Shown: positions 14,166-20,802 of the stretch, piece after piece
How positions within the stretch are numbered: position 1 is the stretch's first letter
Layout: every line of letters begins with the position of its first letter
Assembly: GCA_002343825.1 (NCBI GenBank)
Contig: DDSL01000152.1
Location: forward strand, 1 to 22,613
Length of the DNA stretch: 22,613 nucleotides
Direction of reading: 5' to 3'
Source of the DNA: Chthonomonas sp. UBA2391
Lineage (GTDB): Bacteria > Armatimonadota > Fimbriimonadia > Fimbriimonadales > Fimbriimonadaceae
The notes under the pieces: generated by a model
The model's input: the letters and a program-made list of their open reading frames with translations, nothing else
Told to the model about the DNA's origin: nothing
Databases searched by the model: none
Position numbers and translations under genes: made by a program

Positions 14166-14939
14166 TTATGGGTTCAAACTTGGGGCTTCAGAGGAGGCAA
14201 GATCATGAGCATCGGCCACGTCTTTGCGGAGAAATGCCGTGGAAAAGTGGGTCGGTTCGCCTTTTTCGTTGACCTGAACCATCACAAACTCGTAGGCCCA
14301 AAACGGATCGCCGTCTTTGGTCTTGCCCTTGAGAAGGGCCAGAAAGTTTCGCTTGCCTTCGGCGACGCCGGCTTCGACGTGCGCGACTAAGCGTCCTAGG
14401 TCTTCGAGTTCGAAGAGATCCGCCGGAGAAATTCGCCCCGCCAAGAGGTCCTCGGGATCATGACCCGTGGCTCGCTGAAAATTCCGGGTGACATAGGTCT
14501 TGGCCCAAGCGCCGCCATACTGTCCCCGCGAGAAGGTGATGGGGCTGTCCTCCACTGCTCGCTCAAGTTCACGGAGTCGCTCGACCTCTGCCCGGAGCTT
14601 CAGAAGTTCGGTTTGGCGCTTATAGGTCAGGTCTGCAAGGGCTTCAGCTAGGCGCTTGTTGGCCTCTTCCAAAGAACTCTCGGCCCGCTGGCGCTCGGCC
14701 GTTTCCAGAGCCAGGAGCTCGACGATTTCTTCCGACTCGGTGGGTTGCGTTTGCCCCAAAAACTCGGCCACGATCTGAGTCCGGCTGCTCGCGTTGTAGC
14801 GCCGCCGCATCTCCTTCCAGTGCGACCGCACGGTCTCGACGCTGATCCCAAGTTGATGGGCGATCTGTTGGTCGGTTTGGCCGGCTGCGGCCATCTTCAG
14901 GATCGTTTTCTTCCGTCCGTTTCCGTTTGCGTCCTTCAT
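14166..14939 (-). CDS. LuxR-type HTH, coiled-coil and PAS-domain regulator
   Basis: 257 residues. The domain order is unusual: the LuxR/GerE helix-turn-helix is first (about 12-60; GQTDQQIAHQLGISVETVRSH), then a long acidic coiled coil (about 68-130), then a PAS domain (about 126-245) with RNFQRATGHDPEDLLAGRI and a FWAYEFVMVQVNEKGEPTHF beta region. Most LuxR regulators carry the HTH at the C-terminus. No phosphorylation receiver domain is visible, so the signal is probably sensed by PAS. Its ATG overlaps the TGA of the upstream hydrolase gene (ATGA), which indicates co-translation. Target genes unknown. The PAS call relies on pattern, and the ligand cannot be guessed. Confidence 0.85.
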   Translation of the reverse strand: MKDANGNGRKKTILKMAAAGQTDQQIAHQLGISVETVRSHWKEMRRRYNASSRTQIVAEFLGQTQPTESEEIVELLALETAERQRAESSLEEANKRLAEALADLTYKRQTELLKLRAEVERLRELERAVEDSPITFSRGQYGGAWAKTYVTRNFQRATGHDPEDLLAGRISPADLFELEDLGRLVAHVEAGVAEGKRNFLALLKGKTKDGDPFWAYEFVMVQVNEKGEPTHFSTAFLRKDVADAHDLASSEAPSLNP

Positions 14940-15685
14940 CCTTTGCCTCCAGTCAGGAGAATCTCGCGGACCCGCTCGACAAACTCTGGCCGCATGAAAA
15001 GGTCGTTGTGGGTGCTTCCTGGAACCCGGAGAAAGGAAGTAAAGGGGAGTTGCCCCGCTTCATCCGTTTCTCCAAACTCGGCCCCGATTCCGTGCACTGG
15101 ACAGGTTGGCCACTCACCAAGAGGGACCTCAAGTTCGCGGCAACCTTGGGCCCAGGCGATCAAGGACTCACGGTTGGGAAGACCCGCAAACATCGCGTCC
15201 ACCATCGGCACGGCCTCCTCGGGCAAGCTCCCTTCCGCGGCCAACAGGGCACCCATCGATCCACCCGAGCTCAGGAATTCCGCCCGAAAGGCCGGTCTCG
15301 AGTTGGGGATCTGATCGGTGTGCCCGAGCGAGTCGCCCAGGATCAGGCTGGCAACCCGGTCAGGATGCCTCGAGGCAAAGGCCAAAGCGGGGATCGCTCC
15401 CATGGAATAGGCGACCAAGTGGACCTGGGGATTGGAGGTCTGTTCCAAAACGTGGAGCAGGTCGGACAGAAGATTACGGCCGAAGCTCTGGATGTCGGTC
15501 GACCAGGGACTCTGGCCGTGGCCTCGCCAATCTGGAGCAATCACGGCGAAGTCGCGGTTCAGCTCTTCCACCAGGTTCGGGCTTCCGGGAATGAATGAAC
15601 CGTCCCACTGGCGATGAGATCCAGCCCATCCGTGGAGCAGCACTACGTGCGGTCCAGTTGCATGAGGCGAGTAGCTGAAAAACAT
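14936..15685 (-). CDS. Alpha/beta-hydrolase
   Basis: 249 residues from ATG 15685, which has AGGAG with 5-nt spacing; an earlier in-frame ATG at 15706 adds 7 residues and lacks a ribosome site. Fold markers: LLHGWAGSHRQWD at 16-28 (oxyanion region), APDWRGHGQS 50-59, nucleophile Ser94 in VAYSMG (an A-x-S-x-G variant), and catalytic His226 in GSTHNDLF. The expected acid is likely in the GIGAEFGETDE segment 199-209, which is not a canonical GxxD; I cannot fix it. Substrate unknown: the family includes esterases, lactonases and haloperoxidase-like enzymes. Transcribed with the LuxR-PAS gene; in LuxR contexts a lactone substrate is tempting but unsupported. Confidence 0.9.
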   Translation of the reverse strand: MFFSYSPHATGPHVVLLHGWAGSHRQWDGSFIPGSPNLVEELNRDFAVIAPDWRGHGQSPWSTDIQSFGRNLLSDLLHVLEQTSNPQVHLVAYSMGAIPALAFASRHPDRVASLILGDSLGHTDQIPNSRPAFRAEFLSSGGSMGALLAAEGSLPEEAVPMVDAMFAGLPNRESLIAWAQGCRELEVPLGEWPTCPVHGIGAEFGETDEAGQLPFTSFLRVPGSTHNDLFMRPEFVERVREILLTGGKG

Positions 15686-15706
15686 TCTTTCTCCTAGCGG
15701 CAACAT

Positions 15707-15955
15707 GTTGAGAGAGCGACCCGGGGGGCTTTGGGTATGAAGGTCCGTAAGCGGTGTCCACGAATGCCAAACCGGAAATCCGCCTTGCTAAACCGCTGGC
15801 TGAGGATACTCCAATGGCAATCCCAAGGGACTCAACGTGCTTCGTTCGACGGGTTGAGGATAAACCACGATCGAGATCAGTCGTAGCGTTTGCCAAGGGA
15901 GCGTTCCCAAGGGTGGTAAACGTTGAAGCCCGCAATCGGCTTTAGGTCAGCTCTT
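15707..15955. other. Gene-free gap with tandem hairpins and CCCAAGGG repeats
   Basis: No convincing gene. Visible: CTCAAC/GTTGAG (15831-15836 with 15853-15858, inner CGT/ACG); GTTTGCC/GGTAAAC (15888-15894 with 15915-15921) enclosing GGGA/TCCC (15897-15900 with 15905-15908); and AAGCC/GGCTT (15926-15930 with 15938-15942). CCCAAGGG or a one-base variant occurs at 15822, near 15892 and at 15906. The promoter of the minus-strand hydrolase gene should also lie here, but no clear -10 is seen. Confidence 0.5.
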
Positions 15956-16237
15956 CTAAGGAAGAAGATCGAGTGCAACGTCCAAGAGTTGGGCCGGCAA
16001 ACTGGTCACCGGAGTCCCTGCCACGTGGATCCAAATCGTCTTGCGGCGACGCCGGAATTGCAGTGTGCCCTGGAAAAGGGACCGGCGAGCCCCCTGGCCG
16101 ATCGCCCGGAGATCCGAGTCTGAGCATTTGCGTTGCTCAATTTCGCGGTCATCGTGGACTAGGCTCAGGCGAATCAAAGACCGCCCACGAGCCATGCGGA
16201 GTTCGTAGCCTGAATCCAACTCAACTGTAAGGTGCAT
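15956..16237 (-). CDS. Small protein of unknown function
   Basis: 93 residues from ATG 16237. Not recognised. The sequence is mostly beta-prone with an MHLTVELDSGYELRM start, a middle QRKCSDSDLRAIGQGARR helix and a strongly basic RRRRK patch near residue 61 before IWIHVAG, so nucleic-acid binding is conceivable. A longer in-frame start at 16408 is rejected because it overlaps the divergent gene and its extension is His/Arg-rich low-quality sequence. Upstream lies ATAAAT (16247-16252) 9 nt from the ATG, in the same pattern as the leaderless genes, with a purine-rich GAGAAAAG right before the start. Base composition agrees with a real gene, but nothing confirms it. Confidence 0.55.
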   Translation of the reverse strand: MHLTVELDSGYELRMARGRSLIRLSLVHDDREIEQRKCSDSDLRAIGQGARRSLFQGTLQFRRRRKTIWIHVAGTPVTSLPAQLLDVALDLLP

Positions 16238-16306
16238 CTTTTCTCTATTTATGGCACCAATGGCCAAAGTTATGTCGGCCAACTGCCCTTTGTGCCCAAC
16301 GGAAGG

Positions 16307-16315
16307 TGATAACAT
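16307..16315 (+). promoter_or_regulatory. Extended -10 TGATAACAT upstream of the TPR gene
   Basis: TG-n-TAACAT gives an extended -10 with a leader of about 50 nt to ATG 16373. No good -35. The 135-nt divergent gap would also hold the minus-strand promoter. Confidence 0.35.
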
Positions 16316-16372
16316 TGGCCGCAGAGAAGGAGTTCCGCCTCGGTGGTGTCGAAAGAGAAGCCAGGAACGGAA

Positions 16373-17686
16373 ATGGTGACGATGTCTGCTTATGATCAGG
16401 GTCTGCAACTATATCGAGCGGGTCAATATGACGCGGCGATCCCGCTCTTGACCGAAGCCCTTGCTGAGAATCCCGAATTGGAGGCCGCCTGGGAGGCCTT
16501 AGGGTTTTGCCAATTTGGACTTCATCAAGACGCCGAGGCGGACAAGAGCTTTCGGCGGGCGATCGAGCTTGGTCCAGGACAAGTCAATGCCCACTACGGG
16601 CTAGGCATCACCCTGATCCGCGAGCGCCGATTTGATGAAGCCGTCAAGGAACTCGAAGAAGCCCACCGAATCGAGCCCAACCACCCCTATGCGCGGCAAG
16701 CGCTGGTGCAAGCCCTCGAAGGGTTGGCCGATAAATCTTTTCTGCTGTTCCAATACGAAGAAGGAAAGCGGCACTTGATCCGAGCGATTGAACTCTCGCC
16801 CCTGAGTTCGACCCCGGTCGCCCTTCTCGCCGAGAAGCTCATCGAACACCAGCACAAGGATGAGGCGATCGCCCTTGTGCGGGCGGCTTACCAACGGGGG
16901 GCCAAAGGGAATGACCTCGACCAGATGGCCTACCGGTTGCACCTCCACGACCTGATCCCTACCCAGGGGGCCGCCGCTCCGCAGATGCCCCCTCCGACCT
17001 CGGCCCCGGCTCCCGGTCCTCGTCCGACTCCCACCACAGCCGCCGCCACCTCGGTTACTCCCGCAAACCGACCGACCGTCGCACCGACAGCGGCCGTGGT
17101 CTCCACATCTCACCCCACAGAATCAGCCGAGCCGACGGCGAGGACCAACTATCCTCGCACGGATGCCATTCAGTGTCCCAAGTGTCAACAGTGGTTGGCT
17201 TTGACGGCGTCCGCTTGCCAATTCTGCGGCACCGATGTCAGCCGGGTTCCACGCCCGGTCGTCCCCGTCAAGCAGAGAGTCCGCGGAGCGACGAGTCGCC
17301 ACAACATGAAACTCGTCTGGCGACTCTATTACTTCTTCTCGGCTCTATGGATGTTCGATGGTCTGCGGGTTGTGATCGCTTTCTTGGTACCGACGCTGGA
17401 TGAGTTTGCAGCCGGAAATCCATTTGCCTCTTGGGGCATCGCCGGGATGTTGGTAGGACTCATCAACATGCTGATTGGCCTTGGCTTGATCTTCAAGGTC
17501 GAGCGAATCCGGGGGGCGGCGAACTTTCTGTGCGGAATGAACCTGTTGTCTTCGCTCGTTGGCTTCGGGATGTCGATTCTGATTAGCGGAGCGATGGGGC
17601 TGATGGGACTCCTAGGCGTCTTCTTCGGGATGTTCTACGTGGTCCTCTATGGTGCGCAAATTTGGGTGATCGGCGAGACGGACTAA
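16373..17686 (+). CDS. TPR, zinc-ribbon and four-helix membrane protein
   Basis: 437 residues from ATG 16373 (AGGA 6 nt upstream; GTG 16343 and ATG 16382 are alternatives). N-terminal tetratricopeptide repeats about 5-110 (LYRAGQYDAAIPLLTEAL, EAWEALG-type helices, HYGLGITLIRERRFDEAVKEL), further helices to about 195, then a Pro/Ala/Thr-rich flexible linker about 205-262. A zinc ribbon follows: Cys268-x2-Cys271-x10-Cys282-x2-Cys285. Then a basic stretch and about four membrane spans from residue 312 to the end. TPRs bind other proteins, so this looks like a membrane-tethered cytoplasmic scaffold. No enzyme activity is evident. The combination is not one I recognise as a named family. The phosphatase gene follows 11 nt after the stop. 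Confidence 0.85.
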   Translation: MVTMSAYDQGLQLYRAGQYDAAIPLLTEALAENPELEAAWEALGFCQFGLHQDAEADKSFRRAIELGPGQVNAHYGLGITLIRERRFDEAVKELEEAHRIEPNHPYARQALVQALEGLADKSFLLFQYEEGKRHLIRAIELSPLSSTPVALLAEKLIEHQHKDEAIALVRAAYQRGAKGNDLDQMAYRLHLHDLIPTQGAAAPQMPPPTSAPAPGPRPTPTTAAATSVTPANRPTVAPTAAVVSTSHPTESAEPTARTNYPRTDAIQCPKCQQWLALTASACQFCGTDVSRVPRPVVPVKQRVRGATSRHNMKLVWRLYYFFSALWMFDGLRVVIAFLVPTLDEFAAGNPFASWGIAGMLVGLINMLIGLGLIFKVERIRGAANFLCGMNLLSSLVGFGMSILISGAMGLMGLLGVFFGMFYVVLYGAQIWVIGETD

Positions 17687-17689
17687 ACT
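17684..17689 (+). promoter_or_regulatory. TAAACT -10-like box 8 nt before ATG 17698
   Basis: TAAACT contains the stop codon of the preceding gene and lies eight bases before the phosphatase ATG, without a Shine-Dalgarno. TTGGGT at 17662-17667 is a possible -35 with 16-bp spacing. Confidence 0.45.
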
Positions 17690-17697
17690 AGAAGTCC

Positions 17698-18168
17698 ATG
17701 CCTCCGCGAGTCCTGTTCGTCTGCCTCGGCAACATCTGCCGATCGCCCATGGCCGAGGCGGTCTTTAGCCATCTCGCCCAAGAGGCCGGCTTTGAGTGCG
17801 AAGTCGATAGCGCGGGCACGGGTTCGTGGCACGTCGGAGACCCTGCGGACCCCAGGACTTTAGCCACCCTCCGCACTCATGGAGTCCCCTATCACGGCCG
17901 AGGTCGGCAGGTAAGGCGAGAGGACTTCCTCGAATTTGACTACTTGGTTGCTATGGATCAAGCCAATCAGCGGGACCTTCTGCGCATGGCCCCTCCCGGA
18001 ACGGAGTCGAAAGTCTCGTTGCTCCTAGAATGGGATTCCCAAGCCCCGAGGATTGACGTCCCCGATCCCTATTACGGAGGTCCCGAGGGTTTCGACGAGG
18101 TCTATCAGTTGGTTGACTCAGCCAGCCGCGCGCTCCTGACCGCCCTGCGAAGAGAGGCCGCGAAGTAG
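17698..18168 (+). CDS. Low-molecular-weight protein-tyrosine phosphatase
   Basis: 156 residues, typical length. Catalytic loop Cys9-LGNIC-Arg15-Ser16, followed by PMAEAVF; SAGTGSWHVG near 38; acid Asp123 in DPYYGG. This enzyme class removes phosphate from tyrosine (YwlE branch members act on phospho-arginine). A Gly11-Asn12 pair and a longer SAGTGSWH segment are shared by bacterial Wzb/Ptp/YwlE types, and I cannot separate them. ATG start from the -10-like box. No tyrosine kinase or capsule genes lie in the window, so the substrate is open. The kinase gene for thiamine begins 24 nt after the stop. Confidence 0.95.
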   Translation: MPPRVLFVCLGNICRSPMAEAVFSHLAQEAGFECEVDSAGTGSWHVGDPADPRTLATLRTHGVPYHGRGRQVRREDFLEFDYLVAMDQANQRDLLRMAPPGTESKVSLLLEWDSQAPRIDVPDPYYGGPEGFDEVYQLVDSASRALLTALRREAAK

Positions 18169-18179
18169 ATCTCAGTGGG

Positions 18180-18185
18180 TAGCCT
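18180..18185 (+). promoter_or_regulatory. TAGCCT -10-like box 6 nt before GTG 18192
   Basis: TAGCCT then six bases and GTG. Matches the spacing of the box upstream of mrr. Weak by itself; counted because the pattern recurs. Confidence 0.3.
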
Positions 18186-18191
18186 CTCCCT

Positions 18192-18821
18192 GTGAAGCGA
18201 GTACTCGGGGTGCTGGCCGGGGCCGATGCGCCCTTGGAGCAGTTGGCAGAATGGGCACGAGGGGCCGAGGTGATCTTGGCCGCCGACGGAGGAGCGGATC
18301 GCCTGATGGCCTGTGGGGTTCGGCCTGACCTCACCGTCGGCGACTTTGATAGCTTGACTTCTCCCGACCCCGGCGAACGGCTCTATCTGCCCGAACAAGA
18401 CCGCACCGACTGCGACAAACTCCTCGCCACCGCCAGGGAGCGCGGCCATGAGGAAATCACGATGATCGGATGCGAGGGAGACCTTCCCGACCACGAAATC
18501 GCTACGCTGCTCAGCATCGCCGAATCGGGATTGAGCGTCCGGATCGTGTATCGGACCGGGCTCGGCTACGTGCTCGGTCCCGGAGTGTCTCGAGAACTGA
18601 GTTCGATGGAAGGTCACCGAGTCTCCCTGCTCCCCTTGACGTCGATGACCGGGGTCAACCTGAATGGAGTTGAGTGGCCCCTCAAGGAGGCGAACCTAGA
18701 GACCCCGGGATTACGAAGTGTCAGCAACCGTGCGACCGGCGACCGGGTCGGGGTGCGGATTGAGAGTGGCTACGGGTTTCTCTTCATCGGGACTGGTGGT
18801 CCGCCCGAGGTGACCTGGTGA
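18192..18821 (+). CDS. Thiamine pyrophosphokinase
   Basis: Converts thiamine and ATP to thiamine diphosphate. 209 residues. Catalytic-domain motifs: ILAADGGADRLM 28-39, TVGDFDS 48-54, DRTDCDKLL 70-78, GDLPDHEIATLL 96-107. C-terminal thiamine-binding beta domain with SVSNRATGDRVGVRIESG. The family usually shows GGRxDH; here the Arg is missing (G-D-L-P-D-H), so activity should be tested. GTG start 18192. The last four bases overlap the symporter start (GTGA), coupling phosphorylation to a transporter; this favours a thiamine-uptake role for that transporter. No thiamine riboswitch is visible upstream. Confidence 0.9.
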   Translation: MKRVLGVLAGADAPLEQLAEWARGAEVILAADGGADRLMACGVRPDLTVGDFDSLTSPDPGERLYLPEQDRTDCDKLLATARERGHEEITMIGCEGDLPDHEIATLLSIAESGLSVRIVYRTGLGYVLGPGVSRELSSMEGHRVSLLPLTSMTGVNLNGVEWPLKEANLETPGLRSVSNRATGDRVGVRIESGYGFLFIGTGGPPEVTW

Positions 18822-20332
18822 CCTTCGCCGCCCTCGATTGGTGGGTCGTCGGACTCTTTGTGGCTGGGATCTTGGCCTTGGGTCTGAGTGCCAAGTTGCA
18901 AGAAAACTCGGTCTTGGGCTATCTGGCCGCGGGCCGCAATCTCAGCCTTCCCGCCTTCGTCGCCACCCTGGTCAGTACGTGGTATGGCGGGATCCTCGGG
19001 GTCGGCGAGTCGGTCAGCTACTACGGTTTGGGGACCCTGGTGCTCTTTGGGTTGCCGTACTACGTCTTTGGATTTCTGTTTGCGGTTTATCTTGCCCCAA
19101 GGTTCCGGGCGGCGGCCGAAATCACGATTCCAGAGCGGCTAGCGGGAGCTTATGGCCGACCGGCGGGCCTCGTCGGCGGGCTGTTCACCCTCTTGCTTGC
19201 GGCTCCGGCGGCCCACATCTTGATGCTGGGCGTCCTGATCATGGCCGTGACGGGATTGTCGAAGCCGATTGCACTCCTCGTCGGGTTGGGGCTGGGATTG
19301 GTTTTCTTGGTGCGAGGCGGGCTCTTGGCCGATGTGCGGGTGAGTTTGCTGGCCTTTCTCATGATGTACGTCGGGTTCGGGGCGATGGTGGGATACGCCG
19401 TTTGGCAGAGCCCTCCCTCGGTCGCTTGGGCTGATCTGCCGGCGGTGAACAAGAGTTGGGACGGCGGGGCGGGGTGGCCCATGGTGCTCTCGACGTTCAT
19501 CCTCGGTGCCTGGACTCTCGTCGATCCGGGGATGCATCAGCGGGCCGCTTCGGCGAGTTCGGGGGCGGTCGCCAAAAAGGGGGTGTTGCTGAGTGTAGGA
19601 TTCTGGATGCTGTTCGATTGCCTGAGCGTCTCGGCCGGGATGTACGCCCTCGCGAACGGGGTGATTCGGCCGGAAGAGCCGCTACTCGCCTATCCAGCTT
19701 TGGGAGAGAAAGTCTTGCCCCCTGGACTCAAAGCACTCTTCTTCTGTGGGATGTTCGGTACGATCCTGAGTGCCTGCGTGGGCTATACGCTGGTGGGCGG
19801 TGGGGCCTTTGGCCGTGAGATCGTCGCCCGGCTGCGGCCCGAACTCCGGGATGATCAGATCAAGCGGGCTGTCCAAGTGGGGCTGTTTGTGGCCGCCGGG
19901 CTCGGTCTGGCTCTGGCCACGACGATCAACTCGGTCGTGAGCCTTTGGTATGCCTGGGCCGGGCTGATTGTTGGCGCGATGTTGATCCCGACCGTGCTCG
20001 CCTTTGGTTGGCGCGGTTCCGCCGAGGCGGGACCAAGGCGACCAGGGATCTCGGGCGGGGTGGTCTTGGCTTCGATGCTGGGGAGTTTTGGGATTGGACT
20101 TGCTTGGATGATCTACGGGATGCGAACGGGCAACCCCTTCTTGACCGTGGCGAGGGTGGTTCAGGACGGTGAAACCCGATGGATTCTTCCGAACTCGTCC
20201 CACAGCGAACCGGTTCAGGCTCTGATCGCGTCTAGTCAACAGGTCAACATCGGCACTCTGTTGCCCGCCCTTCTGATTTCTGCCCTTGTGCTGGGGATTG
20301 GCCGGGTACTCGACCGAAAATCAAAGCAATGA
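18818..20332 (+). CDS. Sodium:solute symporter (SSS family)
   Basis: 504 residues, about 13 membrane spans, starting with WWVVGLFVAGILALGLSAK. Family features: an AAGRNLSLPAFVATLVSTWYGG segment near 37-57 (helix 2 with the substrate/sodium region; split), GVGESVSYYGLG, the ITIPERLAGAYG segment, and a later FFCGMFGTILSACVGYTLVGGG helix with small residues. Uses the sodium gradient to import an organic solute. GTG start overlaps the thiamine pyrophosphokinase stop, so thiamine or a precursor is the best substrate guess; SSS-type carriers have been proposed for thiamine-related compounds, but the sequence does not prove it. Its TGA overlaps the FHA gene ATG. Confidence 0.92.
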   Translation: MTFAALDWWVVGLFVAGILALGLSAKLQENSVLGYLAAGRNLSLPAFVATLVSTWYGGILGVGESVSYYGLGTLVLFGLPYYVFGFLFAVYLAPRFRAAAEITIPERLAGAYGRPAGLVGGLFTLLLAAPAAHILMLGVLIMAVTGLSKPIALLVGLGLGLVFLVRGGLLADVRVSLLAFLMMYVGFGAMVGYAVWQSPPSVAWADLPAVNKSWDGGAGWPMVLSTFILGAWTLVDPGMHQRAASASSGAVAKKGVLLSVGFWMLFDCLSVSAGMYALANGVIRPEEPLLAYPALGEKVLPPGLKALFFCGMFGTILSACVGYTLVGGGAFGREIVARLRPELRDDQIKRAVQVGLFVAAGLGLALATTINSVVSLWYAWAGLIVGAMLIPTVLAFGWRGSAEAGPRRPGISGGVVLASMLGSFGIGLAWMIYGMRTGNPFLTVARVVQDGETRWILPNSSHSEPVQALIASSQQVNIGTLLPALLISALVLGIGRVLDRKSKQ

Positions 20333-20784
20333 CCCAGTTTCCGACCGAAGAAAGCGATGTCTTGGAACCCGCGGACGCCCTCTCCGAGACCCCGACCGAA
20401 GCCGTGACTGAAGCGGTGACCGAAACCCGAACGGTGTCGGACCGTGCCTCGCTCACGATCAAGCGCGGTGGGATTGAGACCGACATCGTCTTCGAATTCG
20501 CTGCCCCCGCCATCATCGGGCGATTTGATCCCAGTGTTGGACCGATCGATATCGACCTTGGAGACATCGAAGAAGGGAGCTACGTGAGCCGAAAGCATGC
20601 CCGGATCACCCGCGACGAAGACGGTTGGAAGATCGATGACCTCGGCTCCAGCAACGGGACCTTCTTGCTCCGGACCGACTTCGAGAAAATCGACTCCGCT
20701 CCGCTCACCGAAGGGGACGAAATTGCGCTAGGAAACGCCAGAATGATCTTCCGAGAGGTCCAAACCGAACCAAGCGACGCCTAA
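20329..20784 (+). CDS. FHA-domain phosphopeptide-binding protein
   Basis: 151 residues. A Thr/Glu-rich N-terminal tail (about 1-38, several TE and TP sites that could be phosphorylated) precedes an FHA domain about 42-147. Key residues: Gly64-Arg65, Ser87-Arg-Lys-His90, Ser108-Asn109-Gly110-Thr111. FHA domains bind phosphothreonine peptides. GarA-like proteins share the arrangement of a phosphorylatable N-terminus and a single FHA domain that can bind its own tail, but I see no GarA-specific ETTS motif. No Ser/Thr kinase lies in the window. The start overlaps the symporter stop (ATGA), which suggests a regulatory link with transport. Function inferred. Confidence 0.92.
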   Translation: MTQFPTEESDVLEPADALSETPTEAVTEAVTETRTVSDRASLTIKRGGIETDIVFEFAAPAIIGRFDPSVGPIDIDLGDIEEGSYVSRKHARITRDEDGWKIDDLGSSNGTFLLRTDFEKIDSAPLTEGDEIALGNARMIFREVQTEPSDA

Positions 20785-20785
20785 T

Positions 20786-20800
20786 CGGGGTAAATCCCCG
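20786..20800 (+). promoter_or_regulatory. CGGGG-TAAAT-CCCCG hairpin 2 nt before ATG 20803
   Basis: Perfect 5-bp GC stem with a 5-nt loop between the FHA stop and the peptidase start. In RNA it would sit on the ribosome-binding region; in DNA the loop is a TAAAT box resembling the leaderless promoters nearby. Function cannot be decided from sequence. Confidence 0.4.
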
Positions 20801-20802
20801 CT

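Noticed and set aside
15474..15935. Minus-strand frame overlapping the hydrolase promoter region
   Set aside because: No ribosome site or recognisable domain, and it overlaps the hydrolase gene in another frame.
15754..15945. 63-codon plus-strand frame in the structured gap
   Set aside because: GTG start without ribosome site and no recognisable features; hairpins explain the region as well.
18100..18192. TPP riboswitch before thiamine pyrophosphokinase
   Set aside because: The intergenic stretch is only 23 nt and the typical CTGAGA motif of the THI element is not seen there.
19139..19537. Minus-strand His/Arg-rich frame opposite the symporter
   Set aside because: Antisense of hydrophobic codons gives His/Gln/Arg-rich nonsense; no support.
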